The notes beneath the pieces were generated by a model. That model did not search any database, was not told the origin of the DNA, and was given only the letters and a program-made list of their open reading frames with translations. This document shows positions 34,922 to 44,032 of a stretch of 64,000 bases of DNA, in pieces. The translations under genes were made by a program, and so were the position numbers. Origin of the DNA: Paenibacillus oralis (GTDB lineage: Bacteria; Bacillota; Bacilli; Paenibacillales; Paenibacillaceae); contig NZ_RRCN01000001.1 in the NCBI RefSeq assembly GCF_003863965.1, forward strand, positions 1,560,702 through 1,624,701, in the 5' to 3' direction. The stretch's first letter is position 1. Each line of letters starts with the position of its first letter.

Positions 34922-35095
34922 TTACATGAACATATTTCTTCTTTCTTGTTCAGGCAAAACTACTTTAACAATTGTGCGTTGAATCGCTTTTACTTTGTTA
35001 GTAGCCTTGTTTCTTGATTTGTTCTTATTTTTGTTTCTAGAAATCCCCTTTGCTTTGCTTGCCGGCGAAAGAATGGATTTTCTATATCTAGCCAT
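34922..35095 (-). CDS. Small basic protein, paralogue B (57 aa)
   Basis: A 57-residue very basic protein: MARYRKSILSPASKAKGISR, then an Asn/Lys-rich stretch, and IQRTIVKVVLPEQERR near the end. It is about 80 percent identical to the protein encoded just upstream at 35138-35320, so the pair arose by tandem duplication. AGAAGGGAGT lies at workable distance before the ATG. Conservation of both frames and ribosome binding sites shows the genes are real. I do not recognise the family. The charge suggests nucleic-acid or spore-related binding, which is inference. Confidence 0.75.
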   Translation of the reverse strand: MARYRKSILSPASKAKGISRNKNKNKSRNKATNKVKAIQRTIVKVVLPEQERRNMFM

Positions 35096-35137
35096 AACAA
35101 TTCAGCACTCCCTTCTGTTTGATCTAATGTGGAATAA

Positions 35138-35320
35138 TCACCAACAATTGTGTTTCTCGATGTTTCTTTCTTCACCAGGCACAACTACTTTAACAATTGT
35201 ACGTTGAATGACTTTTGCTTTGTTAGCTGCAATGTTTTTGGATTTGTTCTTATTTTTGTTTCTAGAAATTCCTTTAGCTTTGCTTGCAGGCGAAAGAATG
35301 GAACGTTTAGATCTAGCCAT
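35138..35320 (-). CDS. Small basic protein, paralogue A (60 aa)
   Basis: A 60-residue basic protein starting MARSKRSILSPASKAKGISR, with KNKNKSKN in the middle and IQRTIVKVVVPGEER near the end. AAGGGAGGT precedes the ATG by about ten bases. It is the first of two tandem paralogues, 42 bp before copy B. No signal peptide or membrane segment is seen. The Lys-rich middle is probably disordered. Confidence 0.78.
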   Translation of the reverse strand: MARSKRSILSPASKAKGISRNKNKNKSKNIAANKAKVIQRTIVKVVVPGEERNIEKHNCW

Positions 35321-35399
35321 AATATACGATACCTCCCTTCTGCTTAATCTAGTACAGAATATGAAAATTTCGGCAGATAGCTTGTATTTAAATCTATAG

Positions 35400-35766
35400 A
35401 ACTAAAAATAGTCAGACCATCCGATAGAGGCCTCATGAAATGACGTTCATACCGAACGAAGCCGAAGCCGATATTTTGACCCTATTAGCTTTTTTATTTG
35501 ACTAACGACGCCAATTTACCAACATTAACGAGAATGCAATGTTCACTATGTATACGGCGGTGACATAGGAAGCGGGCAATATCACTGGGCGGCATATAAA
35601 TCTATGAATTAGGCGGTTCGAACCCGAAAAAATGGGACTCGACCAAAAAAATAGCACCTATTCATCGGATGCTCATATTCGATAGAATAAAGATGTACTA
35701 TAATGTTAGTATTTTCCTGTCTGTGCATAGGATAGGAGAAACCACTATGATTAAGGGAGGGTATTC
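35400..35766. other. Intergenic region upstream of the GH16 glucanase
   Basis: No gene is seen in this 367-bp stretch. It should hold the glucanase promoter. A possible -10 lies around the TATAATG at 35699-35705, and GGGAGGG sits before the 35767 ATG. No riboswitch or binding site was recognised. Confidence 0.5.
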
Positions 35767-38121
35767 ATGAAACAAAAAATTTTGAGTTTGTTCCTGGCGA
35801 TAGTTATGGTGGCTAGCGTCAGCCTGCTATCAACTTCGCAGGTTCAGGCCGCTGAAGCTGCAGGAACCACCATTACCGCGATGGATTATTTTTCAGCGGC
35901 AGACGGACCTGTCATCACAAAATCAGGGGTTGGACAAGCCAGTTACGGATTTGTGATGCCTAAATTCAATGGAGGCTCCGCCACATGGAATGAGGTTGTC
36001 CAAGACTTGGGGGTCAATGTGAAAGTGGGCGGCAACTGGGTCGATATTGACAGTGTCGGCAGCTTTGTCTACAACCAAAACTGGGGCCACTGGAGCGACA
36101 GCGGCTTTAACGGCTATTGGTTCATCCTTTCGGCAACGACGGAGATTCAGCTGTACTCCAAAGCGAATGGAGTTACGCTTGATTACACACTGGTCTTTCA
36201 AAACATCAACAAAACAACCATTACGGCGATGACACCTACTCAAGGGCCGGAGATCACAGCGGGAGTTACGGGCGGTGCCGGCTTTACTTATCCGGTTTTC
36301 AACAATGATCCGGCGATCCCCTTTTCAGCTGTGGCTGATGACTTGAAGGTATATGTAAAACCTGTAAACCGCAGCGAATGGATCGATATTGACAACAATG
36401 CGGCCAGCGGCTGGATCTACGATAAAAACTTCGGCCATTTCACCGATGGAGGCGGCGGCTACTGGTTTAACGTCACAGAGTCGATCAACGTCAAATTAGA
36501 ATCGAAAACCTCTCTGGTTAACGTTGTTTATACCATCATCTTTAATGAACCCGTAAGAAATTCATATGTCATTACTCCTTATGATGGAACGACCTTTACG
36601 GCCAATGAAAGCGGTGCGATCGGTGTGCCGCTGCCTAAAATTGACGGAAACGCGCCAATAGCCGATGAGCTTGGAAATTTCGTGTACCAGATTAACATCA
36701 ATGGGCAATGGATAAATTTGGGGGATTCCGGTCAAAGCGGATTTGCATACTCCGCCAATGGTTACAACAACATGTCCTCTGCCAATCAGTGGGGATATTG
36801 GGTCGACCACATCTACGGGCTGTGGTTCCAGCCCATCCAGGAAGATATGCAGATCCGTATCGGCTATCCATTAAATGGGCAGGCGGGCGGAAATATCGGG
36901 GATAATTTCGTCTACTATACCTTTATTGGAAACCCGAACGCTCCCCGTCCGGATGTACCTGATGGTGAGGATATTCCTGTCGGAACGCCAAGCAACCCGG
37001 CCATTGAGGGGATGGAGCTCATCTGGCAGGATGAATTTAACCAAACCGGGCTGGATACGAGCAAATGGAACTATGAACTCGGTTATTTTCTCAATGACGA
37101 TCCCGGTACCTGGGGTTGGGGCAATGCGGAACTGCAGCACTATACAAATAGCGCGCAAAATGTATTTGTCCAAGATGGAAAATTAAATATCCGGGCCTTG
37201 AACGAGCCAAAATCCTTCCCGCAGGATCCAAGCCGGTATGCACAATACTCCTCCGGTAAGATTAACACCAAAGATCATTTTTCGCTCAAATACGGCAGAG
37301 TGGATTTTCGTGCCAAGCTGCCTACAGGGAATGGCATCTGGCCCGCATTCTGGATGCTTCCGCAAGATAATGTCTACGGCTCGTGGGCCGCATCCGGTGA
37401 AATTGATGTTATGGAAGCGAGAGGACGTTTGCCCGGCACGTCTAGCGGCGCTATACACTTTGGCGGACAATGGCCGGCGAACACCCATGTCTCCGGTGAA
37501 TATCACTTCCCGGAAGGGCAAACCATTGCCAATGATTTTCATGTATATTCCGTAGTCTGGGAAGAGGACAACATTAAATGGTATGTGGACGGCAAATTCT
37601 TCTTTAAAGCTACCCGGGATCAATGGTATTCCACAGCTGCGCCGAACAATCCGAACGCGCCTTTCGATCAGCCGTTCTACCTGATTATGAATCTGGCGAT
37701 CGGCGGGAACTTTGACGGCGGTATTACTCCGAATCCCGGCGATATCCCGGCAACGTTGCAGGTAGATTATGTGCGTGTTTACAAAGATAACGGCGGCGGC
37801 CAGCAGAACCCTGAAGAACCGACGCCCCCCTCCACGATCGTCATCGGCGATGAGGTGAAGGGCTTGAAGAAAACAGGCGATAACTTGGTGTTCTATGTAA
37901 ACGGCGCAACCTTTGCCGATTTGCACTACAAGGTCAATAACGGCGTACAGCTAAACGTAGCCATGACCGGGGCGGGGAACGGCAACTATACCTACGCGGT
38001 CAATAACCTGAAACAAGGGGATACCGTCGAGTACTTCTTTACCTATAACCCCGGGCAAGGAGCATTGGATACCCCTTGGCAAACTTATGTCCATGGGGTA
38101 ACGCAAGGAACTCCGGAGTAA
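35767..38121 (+). CDS. Secreted GH16 endo-beta-1,3-glucanase (laminarinase) with CBM56
   Basis: A 784-residue exported enzyme. The signal peptide ends near VQAAEA (about 30). Three related modules of roughly 100-130 residues follow (about 35-130, 148-240, 258-395). Each has a [FW][IV]Y..N[WFG]GHW-type core; this module family is not known to me. The GH16 domain spans about 405-675. Its active-site motif is [10 protein letters not shown] (catalytic Glu about residue 545 and four residues on), as in laminarinases. The C-terminal module from about 695 ([27 protein letters not shown]) is a CBM56, which binds beta-1,3-glucan. The likely target is fungal or algal glucan. Confidence 0.93.
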   Translation: MKQKILSLFLAIVMVASVSLLSTSQVQAAEAAGTTITAMDYFSAADGPVITKSGVGQASYGFVMPKFNGGSATWNEVVQDLGVNVKVGGNWVDIDSVGSFVYNQNWGHWSDSGFNGYWFILSATTEIQLYSKANGVTLDYTLVFQNINKTTITAMTPTQGPEITAGVTGGAGFTYPVFNNDPAIPFSAVADDLKVYVKPVNRSEWIDIDNNAASGWIYDKNFGHFTDGGGGYWFNVTESINVKLESKTSLVNVVYTIIFNEPVRNSYVITPYDGTTFTANESGAIGVPLPKIDGNAPIADELGNFVYQININGQWINLGDSGQSGFAYSANGYNNMSSANQWGYWVDHIYGLWFQPIQEDMQIRIGYPLNGQAGGNIGDNFVYYTFIGNPNAPRPDVPDGEDIPVGTPSNPAIEGMELIWQDEFNQTGLDTSKWNYELGYFLNDDPGTWGWGNAELQHYTNSAQNVFVQDGKLNIRALNEPKSFPQDPSRYAQYSSGKINTKDHFSLKYGRVDFRAKLPTGNGIWPAFWMLPQDNVYGSWAASGEIDVMEARGRLPGTSSGAIHFGGQWPANTHVSGEYHFPEGQTIANDFHVYSVVWEEDNIKWYVDGKFFFKATRDQWYSTAAPNNPNAPFDQPFYLIMNLAIGGNFDGGITPNPGDIPATLQVDYVRVYKDNGGGQQNPEEPTPPSTIVIGDEVKGLKKTGDNLVFYVNGATFADLHYKVNNGVQLNVAMTGAGNGNYTYAVNNLKQGDTVEYFFTYNPGQGALDTPWQTYVHGVTQGTPE

Positions 38122-38152
38122 ACCGGGTAATAGTAGAGTATTGCCTCACGCA

Positions 38153-38189
38153 AGCGAGAGGGAAGATATATGACTTCCCTCTCGCTTTT
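38153..38189 (+). terminator. Rho-independent terminator of the glucanase
   Basis: AGCGAGAGGGAAG (38153-38165) pairs with CTTCCCTCTCGCT, followed by TTTT. Confidence 0.85.
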
Positions 38190-38388
38190 CTGCAGATGGG
38201 GCAGACATGCCGCTCTGGCCTCAGGTTTATTGTAAGCGCATCGGCCGGCATTTCAGTAAATAAGTGACATAAACCGAGTTTGCCTCTATCCCCGCTTCCC
38301 ACATGCCCAGTTGGAGGGTTTCCCGGGTACCGTACAAAAACGAGTCCCCCTCCCGGTCCTCCCGGGCTCCTTTTATTGCCTGTTAACT

Positions 38389-38615
38389 GCGGCAGAAACT
38401 CCAGCGTCACATAAGGGTAAAAAATGTCGTTAACTCGGCGGTATCCGTCCGTTTGAGAGAAATAGAGGTAATTTAGGTCGCTATTCCCTCTCGTCGCAAG
38501 GAAATGCCCACGTTCTGAACCATCCACAGGAAAATAAGTACAAAAAATTCCACTAACGGGGATGAACATGCCTGGTTCCAGATAATAAGAACATAAAGTT
38601 CCGCTATTTTGAAGG
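38389..38615 (+). repeat. Dispersed intergenic repeat, long copy 2
   Basis: About 225 bp aligning with 25138-25366. Shared blocks include ACATAAGGGTAAAAAA, GTATCCGTC, GGAAAATAAGTACAAAAAAT, GGGGATGAACATGCCTGG and TTCCGCTATTTTG. The stretch from 38190 to 38388 shows nothing else. Confidence 0.88.
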
Positions 38616-38628
38616 ACGACAAATGCCT

Positions 38629-38800
38629 TTATTCTAAAGGACGCCCCTTGGTTTGCTCCAACAGACCTTCCAGCCGATCCAAGTTTTGTTCATTGCCCTC
38701 GGTGCAGTATTTCTTAGTCTTCGAACTCCGCCGTCTTCATAAATAGCTGGCGAAAAATAACTCTTGTTCGGCCGCCCAGCTCCTCGAAGGTTGCCGTCAT
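38629..38800 (-). pseudogene. C-terminal remnant of a second SRPBCC (AHSA1-like) protein
   Basis: MTATFEELGGRTRVIFRQLF runs to a premature stop after TAEFED. In another frame, [20 protein letters not shown] continues to a natural end. The two pieces together are the usual C-terminus of an activator-of-Hsp90-ATPase-like SRPBCC protein, so one frameshift separates them. The N-terminal two thirds are missing. It follows the intact SRPBCC gene by 10 bp. Confidence 0.7.
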
Positions 38801-38810
38801 GGACTCCCCC

Positions 38811-39245
38811 CTATTCAAGTGTTTTGCCAAGGGCATCAAGCATCTCATTTGTGCCATGCTCGCGTATTTCCGGCGTATCGTGCCCGTCGAAAAAGGCCCC
38901 TTGCTCGGTGAAGACCAGCTTCGTGCCGCCCTCGACCGGGATAAGCTCGACTGTTGTGAGCGAAACGGAGATACGTACATCATCCGAATCCAAGGTGTAG
39001 CTATAGACGATGCGCTGCTCCGGTACAATCTCTTGGTAGCAAGCATCAAAAGTAAAGACGGGCCCCTCCGGCGGACCTCCGCTGCTGTATTCGCGTCCTC
39101 CGACACGGAATTCGAAAGTATCGGCTTTTGAAAACCACTTTGCTTTGGCGGCCGGATCGGCCCAAGCTTGGTAGACCTTCGCAGGCGATGCGGCATAAGT
39201 CTTTTCGACGACGAAGGTGGCGTGTTTAACAAATCGTTCGGTCAT
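38811..39245 (-). CDS. SRPBCC (AHSA1-like) domain protein
   Basis: A 144-residue START/SRPBCC-fold protein: TYAASPAKVYQAWADPAAKAKWF at the start, VGGREYSSGGPPEGP in the middle, and EHGTNEMLDALGKTLE at the end, all typical of AHSA1-like proteins. These bind hydrophobic ligands. The start at 39245 has TAAGGAGGA upstream and lies one base after the MerR stop codon, so the two genes are co-transcribed. Confidence 0.9.
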   Translation of the reverse strand: MTERFVKHATFVVEKTYAASPAKVYQAWADPAAKAKWFSKADTFEFRVGGREYSSGGPPEGPVFTFDACYQEIVPEQRIVYSYTLDSDDVRISVSLTTVELIPVEGGTKLVFTEQGAFFDGHDTPEIREHGTNEMLDALGKTLE

Positions 39246-39246
39246 G

Positions 39247-39747
39247 TTAGTCCTCCTTAGATTTCGGTTTTTTCTCTTCCCCGGCAAGAAAATCGCCCAG
39301 TAAATCCAGACGGTGCTCCCAGCTCATCCGGCGCTCGACGACCAGCTTCTCATGGCTCTTTTTCATCGCTTGCAAGAGTTTCGTGAAGTCTTCAACCGCT
39401 AAGGGCGCCTTCCCCTGCATCGATTTGGATACATGATAAAGCTGATCAAGGAGCATTTGCTGCTGTTTGATTTGTTCTTTAATTCGGGCCATTTGCAGGT
39501 TGACAATTTCCAACGGGCTGATCTGTTCGTCGTTTAGGACGGACCTGACCTCCTCCAGAGACAAGCCCAATTCCTTAAGCGATAAAATCTGCTGCAGGCG
39601 TGACAGGTCGGATTCATTGTACAGCCTGTGACCGGACTCCGTCTGCCCCGATGGCGAGAACAAGCCGATCTGATCGTAATATCGCAAAGTCCGCACGGTG
39701 AGTCCCGCTAGTTTGGCAAGATCCCCCACCTTCCAATGTCGTTTCAT
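39247..39747 (-). CDS. MerR-family regulator (TipA-like)
   Basis: A 166-residue MerR regulator with WKVGDLAKLAGLTVRTLRYYDQIGLFSPS and SGHRLYNESDLSRLQQI. A long helical C-terminal part contains EQIKQQQMLLDQLYHV. It heads the operon with the SRPBCC gene and has a MerR-type promoter directly upstream. Confidence 0.93.
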   Translation of the reverse strand: MKRHWKVGDLAKLAGLTVRTLRYYDQIGLFSPSGQTESGHRLYNESDLSRLQQILSLKELGLSLEEVRSVLNDEQISPLEIVNLQMARIKEQIKQQQMLLDQLYHVSKSMQGKAPLAVEDFTKLLQAMKKSHEKLVVERRMSWEHRLDLLGDFLAGEEKKPKSKED

Positions 39748-39788
39748 AGAAACTCCTTCGTTAGCGCTAACTGTTTACCGGTAGCTTA

Positions 39789-39819
39789 AGTATAAAAGAT
39801 GACGTTACGTAAGGTGCAA
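39789..39819 (-). promoter_or_regulatory. MerR-type promoter, 19-bp spacer
   Basis: On the minus strand TTGCAC (-35) and TATACT (-10) are 19 bp apart. The spacer starts CTTACGTAACG, which contains the palindrome TTACGTAA. This is the expected site for the MerR regulator encoded just downstream. Confidence 0.8.
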
Positions 39820-39874
39820 GCAAAAAATAAAAAATAACAAAGCAATTAAAAGATAAGCACTTACAAATTTTTCA

Positions 39875-39923
39875 TTGACAACCCGGCAATGGGACAGTAT
39901 ATTGACTTTGATAATCATTATCA
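39875..39923 (+). promoter_or_regulatory. Fur-regulated promoter of the siderophore operon
   Basis: A strong sigma-A promoter has TTGACA (39875-39880), a 17-bp spacer and TATATT (39898-39903). TGATAATCATTATCA at 39909-39923 is a perfect 7-1-7 Fur box over the start site. Iron-replete Fur would block transcription. Confidence 0.9.
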
Positions 39924-39973
39924 ACTATCCGCGCTATTTAAAAATACAGTTCATGATAAGAAAGGGTATACCA

Positions 39974-41050
39974 ATGAATGCAAAACGAAAAGCCTCATTA
40001 GGAACATTGCTTATTCCGGTTGTGCTTATAATCGCGCTGGTTGGTTGTTCAGGCCAGCAATCAAGTTCAACATCTGCACCAACTTCGGCTGAAACGCCTA
40101 AAACAGAAACACCCGCTTCGCAAGATGCGAATTCTGAATATCCAATCGTGATCAAGCATGCTTTTGGCGAAAGTGTCATTGAAAGCAAACCTGAACGGGT
40201 AGTTACCATTCAATGGGCGAATCATGATGTTGCCCTCGCTCTCGGTGTTGTTCCTGTAGGCTTCTCGGCGGCGAATTTCGGCGTTCAGGATGGCAGCGGA
40301 CTTTTGCCTTGGACCGCGGAAAAACTCAAGGAACTTGGCGTAAGCGATCCTAATGTTTTTCAGGATACGGACGGCCTTGATTTTGAGGCGATTTCCGATG
40401 CGGACCCGGATGTCATTCTTGCCGCTTACTCCGGTATAACTCAGGAAGACTACGATCTTCTTAGTCAAATCGCTCCGGTTGTGGCCTATCCGACCGCTCC
40501 TTGGTCGACCACATGGCGTGAGCAGGTCCTGTTGAATGCGGAAGGCATGGGCATGAAAGCGGAAGGGGAACAACTTATCAAGGACACCGAGGATATGGTT
40601 AACGAAAAACTAAGCCAATATCCTCAAATTAAAGGCAAAAAAGTGGTTTGGGTTAACTTCTCCGCAGAAGATTTGTCGCAATTGCATATTTATACGCCTG
40701 TAGACTCTCGCGTCGCTTTCTTGTATGAACTGGGCATGGTTTATCCTGAAAGTGTTACGAAACAGATTACGGACCCTAATAGCTACTCTTTGAATTTAAG
40801 TGCTGAGAATGTCGAGGCCCTTTACGATGCCGATCTCATCGTTGGATATGGGAATAACGAATTGTTGAAGACGCTCCAAGCCGATTCACTACTTGGCAAA
40901 ATCCCTGCGATCAAGAGAGGTTCTGTTGCATTTATCGACAGCGATACCCCTTTAGTGGCTGCCGGAACTCCAAACCCGCTTTCGATAGCTTATACCATTG
41001 ATGAATATCTGGCTTTAATAGGAGGAGCTATTGATAAGATCAATGAATAG
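39974..41050 (+). CDS. Iron-siderophore ABC transporter substrate-binding lipoprotein
   Basis: About 358 residues with lipobox LVGC (Cys25) and a Ser/Thr-rich linker. The FecB/FhuD-type fold shows in VIESKPERVVTIQWANHDVALALG, DAISDADPDVIL-like EAISDADPDVILAAYSG, and the two lobes joined by a long helix. It captures ferric siderophore outside the membrane. AAAGGG precedes the ATG at 39974. It heads a four-gene operon under a Fur box. Confidence 0.93.
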   Translation: MNAKRKASLGTLLIPVVLIIALVGCSGQQSSSTSAPTSAETPKTETPASQDANSEYPIVIKHAFGESVIESKPERVVTIQWANHDVALALGVVPVGFSAANFGVQDGSGLLPWTAEKLKELGVSDPNVFQDTDGLDFEAISDADPDVILAAYSGITQEDYDLLSQIAPVVAYPTAPWSTTWREQVLLNAEGMGMKAEGEQLIKDTEDMVNEKLSQYPQIKGKKVVWVNFSAEDLSQLHIYTPVDSRVAFLYELGMVYPESVTKQITDPNSYSLNLSAENVEALYDADLIVGYGNNELLKTLQADSLLGKIPAIKRGSVAFIDSDTPLVAAGTPNPLSIAYTIDEYLALIGGAIDKINE

Positions 41051-42083
41051 TTCTTCGGTTTCAAAAAACAAACAGCCAAGCTTGCATATGCCGAAGCACT
41101 TTACGACGGTTCTGGTGATTTGTATAGTCTTGCTTGGCGTGTGCGTAGTTGCATCTCTGGTCTTTGGCTCTCGGATGGTAAAGTTTAATGAACTGATAGA
41201 AGGTTTATTTCATCAAGACGTACAATCCTTCGGGGCTAACGTGGTTCGCAAAAGAATTTCCCGAACCGTGTTCAGTTTGTTTTGCGGTGCGGCGCTTGGC
41301 GTTTCCGGAGCGCTGATGCAATCGGTCACCCGTAACCCGATTGCCGACCCGAGTATACTGGGAGTGAACACAGGCGCGTCCTTGTTTGTGGTTTGCGGTA
41401 TTGCATTTTTGAATATAAGCACCGCAAACCAATATATATGGCTAGCTTTAGTTGGAGCTGCGATTACTGCAGTGTTCGTATTTGGAATCGGCTCTATGGG
41501 GCGTGGCGGCGCCACGCCCATTAAGCTTGTTTTGGCCGGAGCCGCCACAAGCGCCGCGCTTTCTTCTCTGGTCACCGCCATCATGATTCCGCGCTCCTAT
41601 GTTATGGATCAATTCCGGTTTTGGCAAGTGGGCAGCGTCGGCTCGGCAACCTGGAGCGCTATGGCTACGTTCACCCCGTTTCTGATCGTTGGCTTACTGA
41701 TCGCCGTAATGACTGCACCAGCGCTAAATGCGCTGGCATTGGGGGACGATGCCGCGACCGGACTGGGCGTTCGCACAGGATTACTGCGGTTTGTTGCAGC
41801 TTTTGCAGGTGTTGTTCTATGCGGGGCGGCTACGGCCCTCGCAGGCCCGATTGGTTTTATCGGGCTTTTGGCCACGCACGTCATACGTCTCATGCTTGGG
41901 CCCGACCTGCGTTTGGTTATCCCCATGTCGGCTATTGCAGGAGCAATCATTTTGACGTTAGCGGATGTATGCGGCAGGCTCATCGGCAGCCCGGGAGAGC
42001 TTGAAGTCGGTGTAGTTACAGCGTTTATAGGAGCTCCAATCCTAATCATATTAGCGATGAGATCGAAAGTGCGTTCATTATGA
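41031..42083 (+). CDS. Iron-siderophore ABC transporter permease (FecCD family), first subunit
   Basis: About 350 residues with nine to ten membrane helices. FecCD hallmarks are RISRTVFSLFCGAALGVSGALMQ, TRNPIADPSILGVNTGAS and GPIGFIGLLATHVIR. The TTG at 41031 follows AGGAGG and overlaps the end of the binding-protein gene by 20 bp; an ATG at 41043 is the alternative. It forms the heterodimeric channel with the next gene product. Confidence 0.92.
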   Translation: MIRSMNSSSVSKNKQPSLHMPKHFTTVLVICIVLLGVCVVASLVFGSRMVKFNELIEGLFHQDVQSFGANVVRKRISRTVFSLFCGAALGVSGALMQSVTRNPIADPSILGVNTGASLFVVCGIAFLNISTANQYIWLALVGAAITAVFVFGIGSMGRGGATPIKLVLAGAATSAALSSLVTAIMIPRSYVMDQFRFWQVGSVGSATWSAMATFTPFLIVGLLIAVMTAPALNALALGDDAATGLGVRTGLLRFVAAFAGVVLCGAATALAGPIGFIGLLATHVIRLMLGPDLRLVIPMSAIAGAIILTLADVCGRLIGSPGELEVGVVTAFIGAPILIILAMRSKVRSL

Positions 42084-43111
42084 AAAATGAAACTATAGAG
42101 TTTATCATGGCGGGCCGACGTCAAAGACGCCGCCGGTGGATACTGATCACCGGCTTCCTTGCAGTACTTGCATGCGTGCTTTGCTGCGCTATGCTGTTAC
42201 TGGGAAACACCATTTATCCGGTTCAAGATGTCATCCGGGCGCTTTCGGGCGAGCCGCTTAAAGGCGTGTCTTTTGCGGTGAATACCCTACGTCTACCGAG
42301 AATGCTGGCAGGTCTTTTCGCCGGATTTGCTTTTGGTGTTGCCGGATACGTCTTCCAGACTATGCTGCGCAACCCCCTTGCGAACCCGAATGTCATCGGC
42401 ATTACCTCCGGCTCGAGTGCGGCGGCTGTTTTTTGCATCACCATACTTCATTCAAACAGAGCGGTGGTTTCCGTTGCTTCGGTGATTGCCGGTCTTGCTA
42501 CAGTTATCATCATTTATATATTATCCAGGGGGAAGTCATTTGCGGTCGGGCGGTTAATCCTCGTCGGAATCGGCATACAGGCCATGCTTGACGCCCTGAT
42601 ATCCTACCTGCTGCTGGCTGGTGCGCAACAAGATATTCCCGCAGCCCTCAGATGGCTTAGCGGCAGCCTGAACGGTTCGCAAATGCACGAACTTCCGCCT
42701 CTTGTCCTAACGGTATTGATCTTTACGCCTATCGTTATCGTGCTGGGAAAACATCTAAGTCTATTGGAACTTGGAGAACAATCGGCTACTTCGCTTGGAG
42801 TGAACACGGACAAGACCAGAATGGCGCTTATTTTGAGTTCAGTCTGCATGATTGCGCTTGCTACCGCTACCACGGGCCCCATCGCTTTTGTCTCCTTCCT
42901 TTCGGGACCGATCGCGAAAAGACTGGCCGGAGCCGGCTTCTCGAACGTCATTCCAGCGGGTCTTGTCGGCGTTAATTTGGTTTTGGCGGCAGATTTAATC
43001 GGACAGTTTGCTTTCGAGTACAGATTCCCTGTGGGCATCATGACCGGAATACTCGGAGCGCCGTATCTCATCTTCCTGCTCATCCGAATGAATCGAAAGG
43101 GAGAACTATAA
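42080..43111 (+). CDS. Iron-siderophore ABC transporter permease (FecCD family), second subunit
   Basis: A 343-residue FecCD permease with a basic N-terminus (GRRQRRRRW). Motifs are NTLRLPRMLAGLFAGFAFGV, LRNPLANPNVIGITSGSS and GPIAFVSFLSGPIAKRL. It overlaps the preceding gene by 4 bp and the ATPase gene by 1 bp, so translation is coupled. Confidence 0.92.
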   Translation: MKNETIEFIMAGRRQRRRRWILITGFLAVLACVLCCAMLLLGNTIYPVQDVIRALSGEPLKGVSFAVNTLRLPRMLAGLFAGFAFGVAGYVFQTMLRNPLANPNVIGITSGSSAAAVFCITILHSNRAVVSVASVIAGLATVIIIYILSRGKSFAVGRLILVGIGIQAMLDALISYLLLAGAQQDIPAALRWLSGSLNGSQMHELPPLVLTVLIFTPIVIVLGKHLSLLELGEQSATSLGVNTDKTRMALILSSVCMIALATATTGPIAFVSFLSGPIAKRLAGAGFSNVIPAGLVGVNLVLAADLIGQFAFEYRFPVGIMTGILGAPYLIFLLIRMNRKGEL

Positions 43112-43914
43112 TGAAACCGACACATCTTTTTCAAGCTGAACAGCTCGTAGCCGGCTATGATCATAAGACGATTATCCAAGGAGTAGACCTTGTTATCCCC
43201 AGTCATAAAATAAGCGTTATTATCGGAGCCAATGGCTGCGGAAAGTCTACGCTCCTGAAAACCCTGGCAAGGCTGTTAAAGCCTACGTCGGGCAAAATCA
43301 CGATAGACGGCAAGCCCATCGGCAAAATGCCGCCAAAACAGCTGGCGCGCGTGATCGGGCTGCTGCCGCAATCCCCTATCGTTCCGGAGGGCATTTCTGT
43401 AGCGGATTTGGTTGGACGGGGAAGGTTCCCGCACCAATCATTGTTCGGCGGATGGACTAAAAAGGATTATGAGGCCGTTGCTGAAGCGATGCGAATTATG
43501 GACATAACGGAGTTTGCGAATCACAATATTGACGAGCTTTCAGGCGGTCAACGGCAGCGCGTCTGGATTGCCATGGCTCTGGCGCAACAAACCGACATTT
43601 TATTTCTCGATGAACCGACAACCTTTTTAGATATCACCTATCAAGTCGAAATTCTTGACCTGCTCACAGACCTTAACCGAAAACATGGAACTACGATTGT
43701 CATGGTTCTACATGATATCAACTTGTCCGCGCGTTATGCAGACCATATTTTTGCGCTTCATCAAGGAAAGCTCGTGGCTGAAGGTGAGCCGTCACAAGTG
43801 ATTACAACCACATTGGTCAAAGACATTTTCGGGCTCGACTGCACGGTGATCAAAGACCCCATTTCGGGCTCCCCGTTGGTGGTACCCAAAGGGCGGTATC
43901 ATGGTAATGAATAG
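43111..43914 (+). CDS. Iron-siderophore ABC transporter ATP-binding protein
   Basis: A 267-residue FepC-type ATPase. Walker A is GANGCGKST, the signature is LSGGQRQRVWIA, and Walker B is ILFLDEPTTFLD, followed by MVLHDINLSARYADH. It powers the two FecCD permeases and is the last gene of the operon. A dispersed repeat follows within 10 bp. Confidence 0.95.
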   Translation: MKPTHLFQAEQLVAGYDHKTIIQGVDLVIPSHKISVIIGANGCGKSTLLKTLARLLKPTSGKITIDGKPIGKMPPKQLARVIGLLPQSPIVPEGISVADLVGRGRFPHQSLFGGWTKKDYEAVAEAMRIMDITEFANHNIDELSGGQRQRVWIAMALAQQTDILFLDEPTTFLDITYQVEILDLLTDLNRKHGTTIVMVLHDINLSARYADHIFALHQGKLVAEGEPSQVITTTLVKDIFGLDCTVIKDPISGSPLVVPKGRYHGNE

Positions 43915-43922
43915 AGGCGGCC

Positions 43923-44028
43923 GATCTCGGGTGACAACATAAAGGGAAAAAAGGGCGCTATTTCAGCCGATATCCCCATGTTGCGTGAAATAAAGGAATT
44001 TTATGGATCTATTCTCACGATTTGGTGG
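43923..44028 (+). repeat. Dispersed intergenic repeat, medium copy
   Basis: GATCTCGGGTGACAACATAAAG at its start is exactly repeated at 61792-61813. The next 30 bp match the inverted copy at 6517-6571. Its remainder (GAAATAAAGGAATTTTATGG, CTATTCTC) aligns with the left half of 25138-25366. Confidence 0.85.
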
Positions 44029-44032
44029 CCAC

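Noticed and set aside
35611..35626. GGTTCGAACC, which looks like a tRNA T-arm
   Set aside because: No acceptor, D-arm or anticodon stem can be built around it, so it is not a tRNA.
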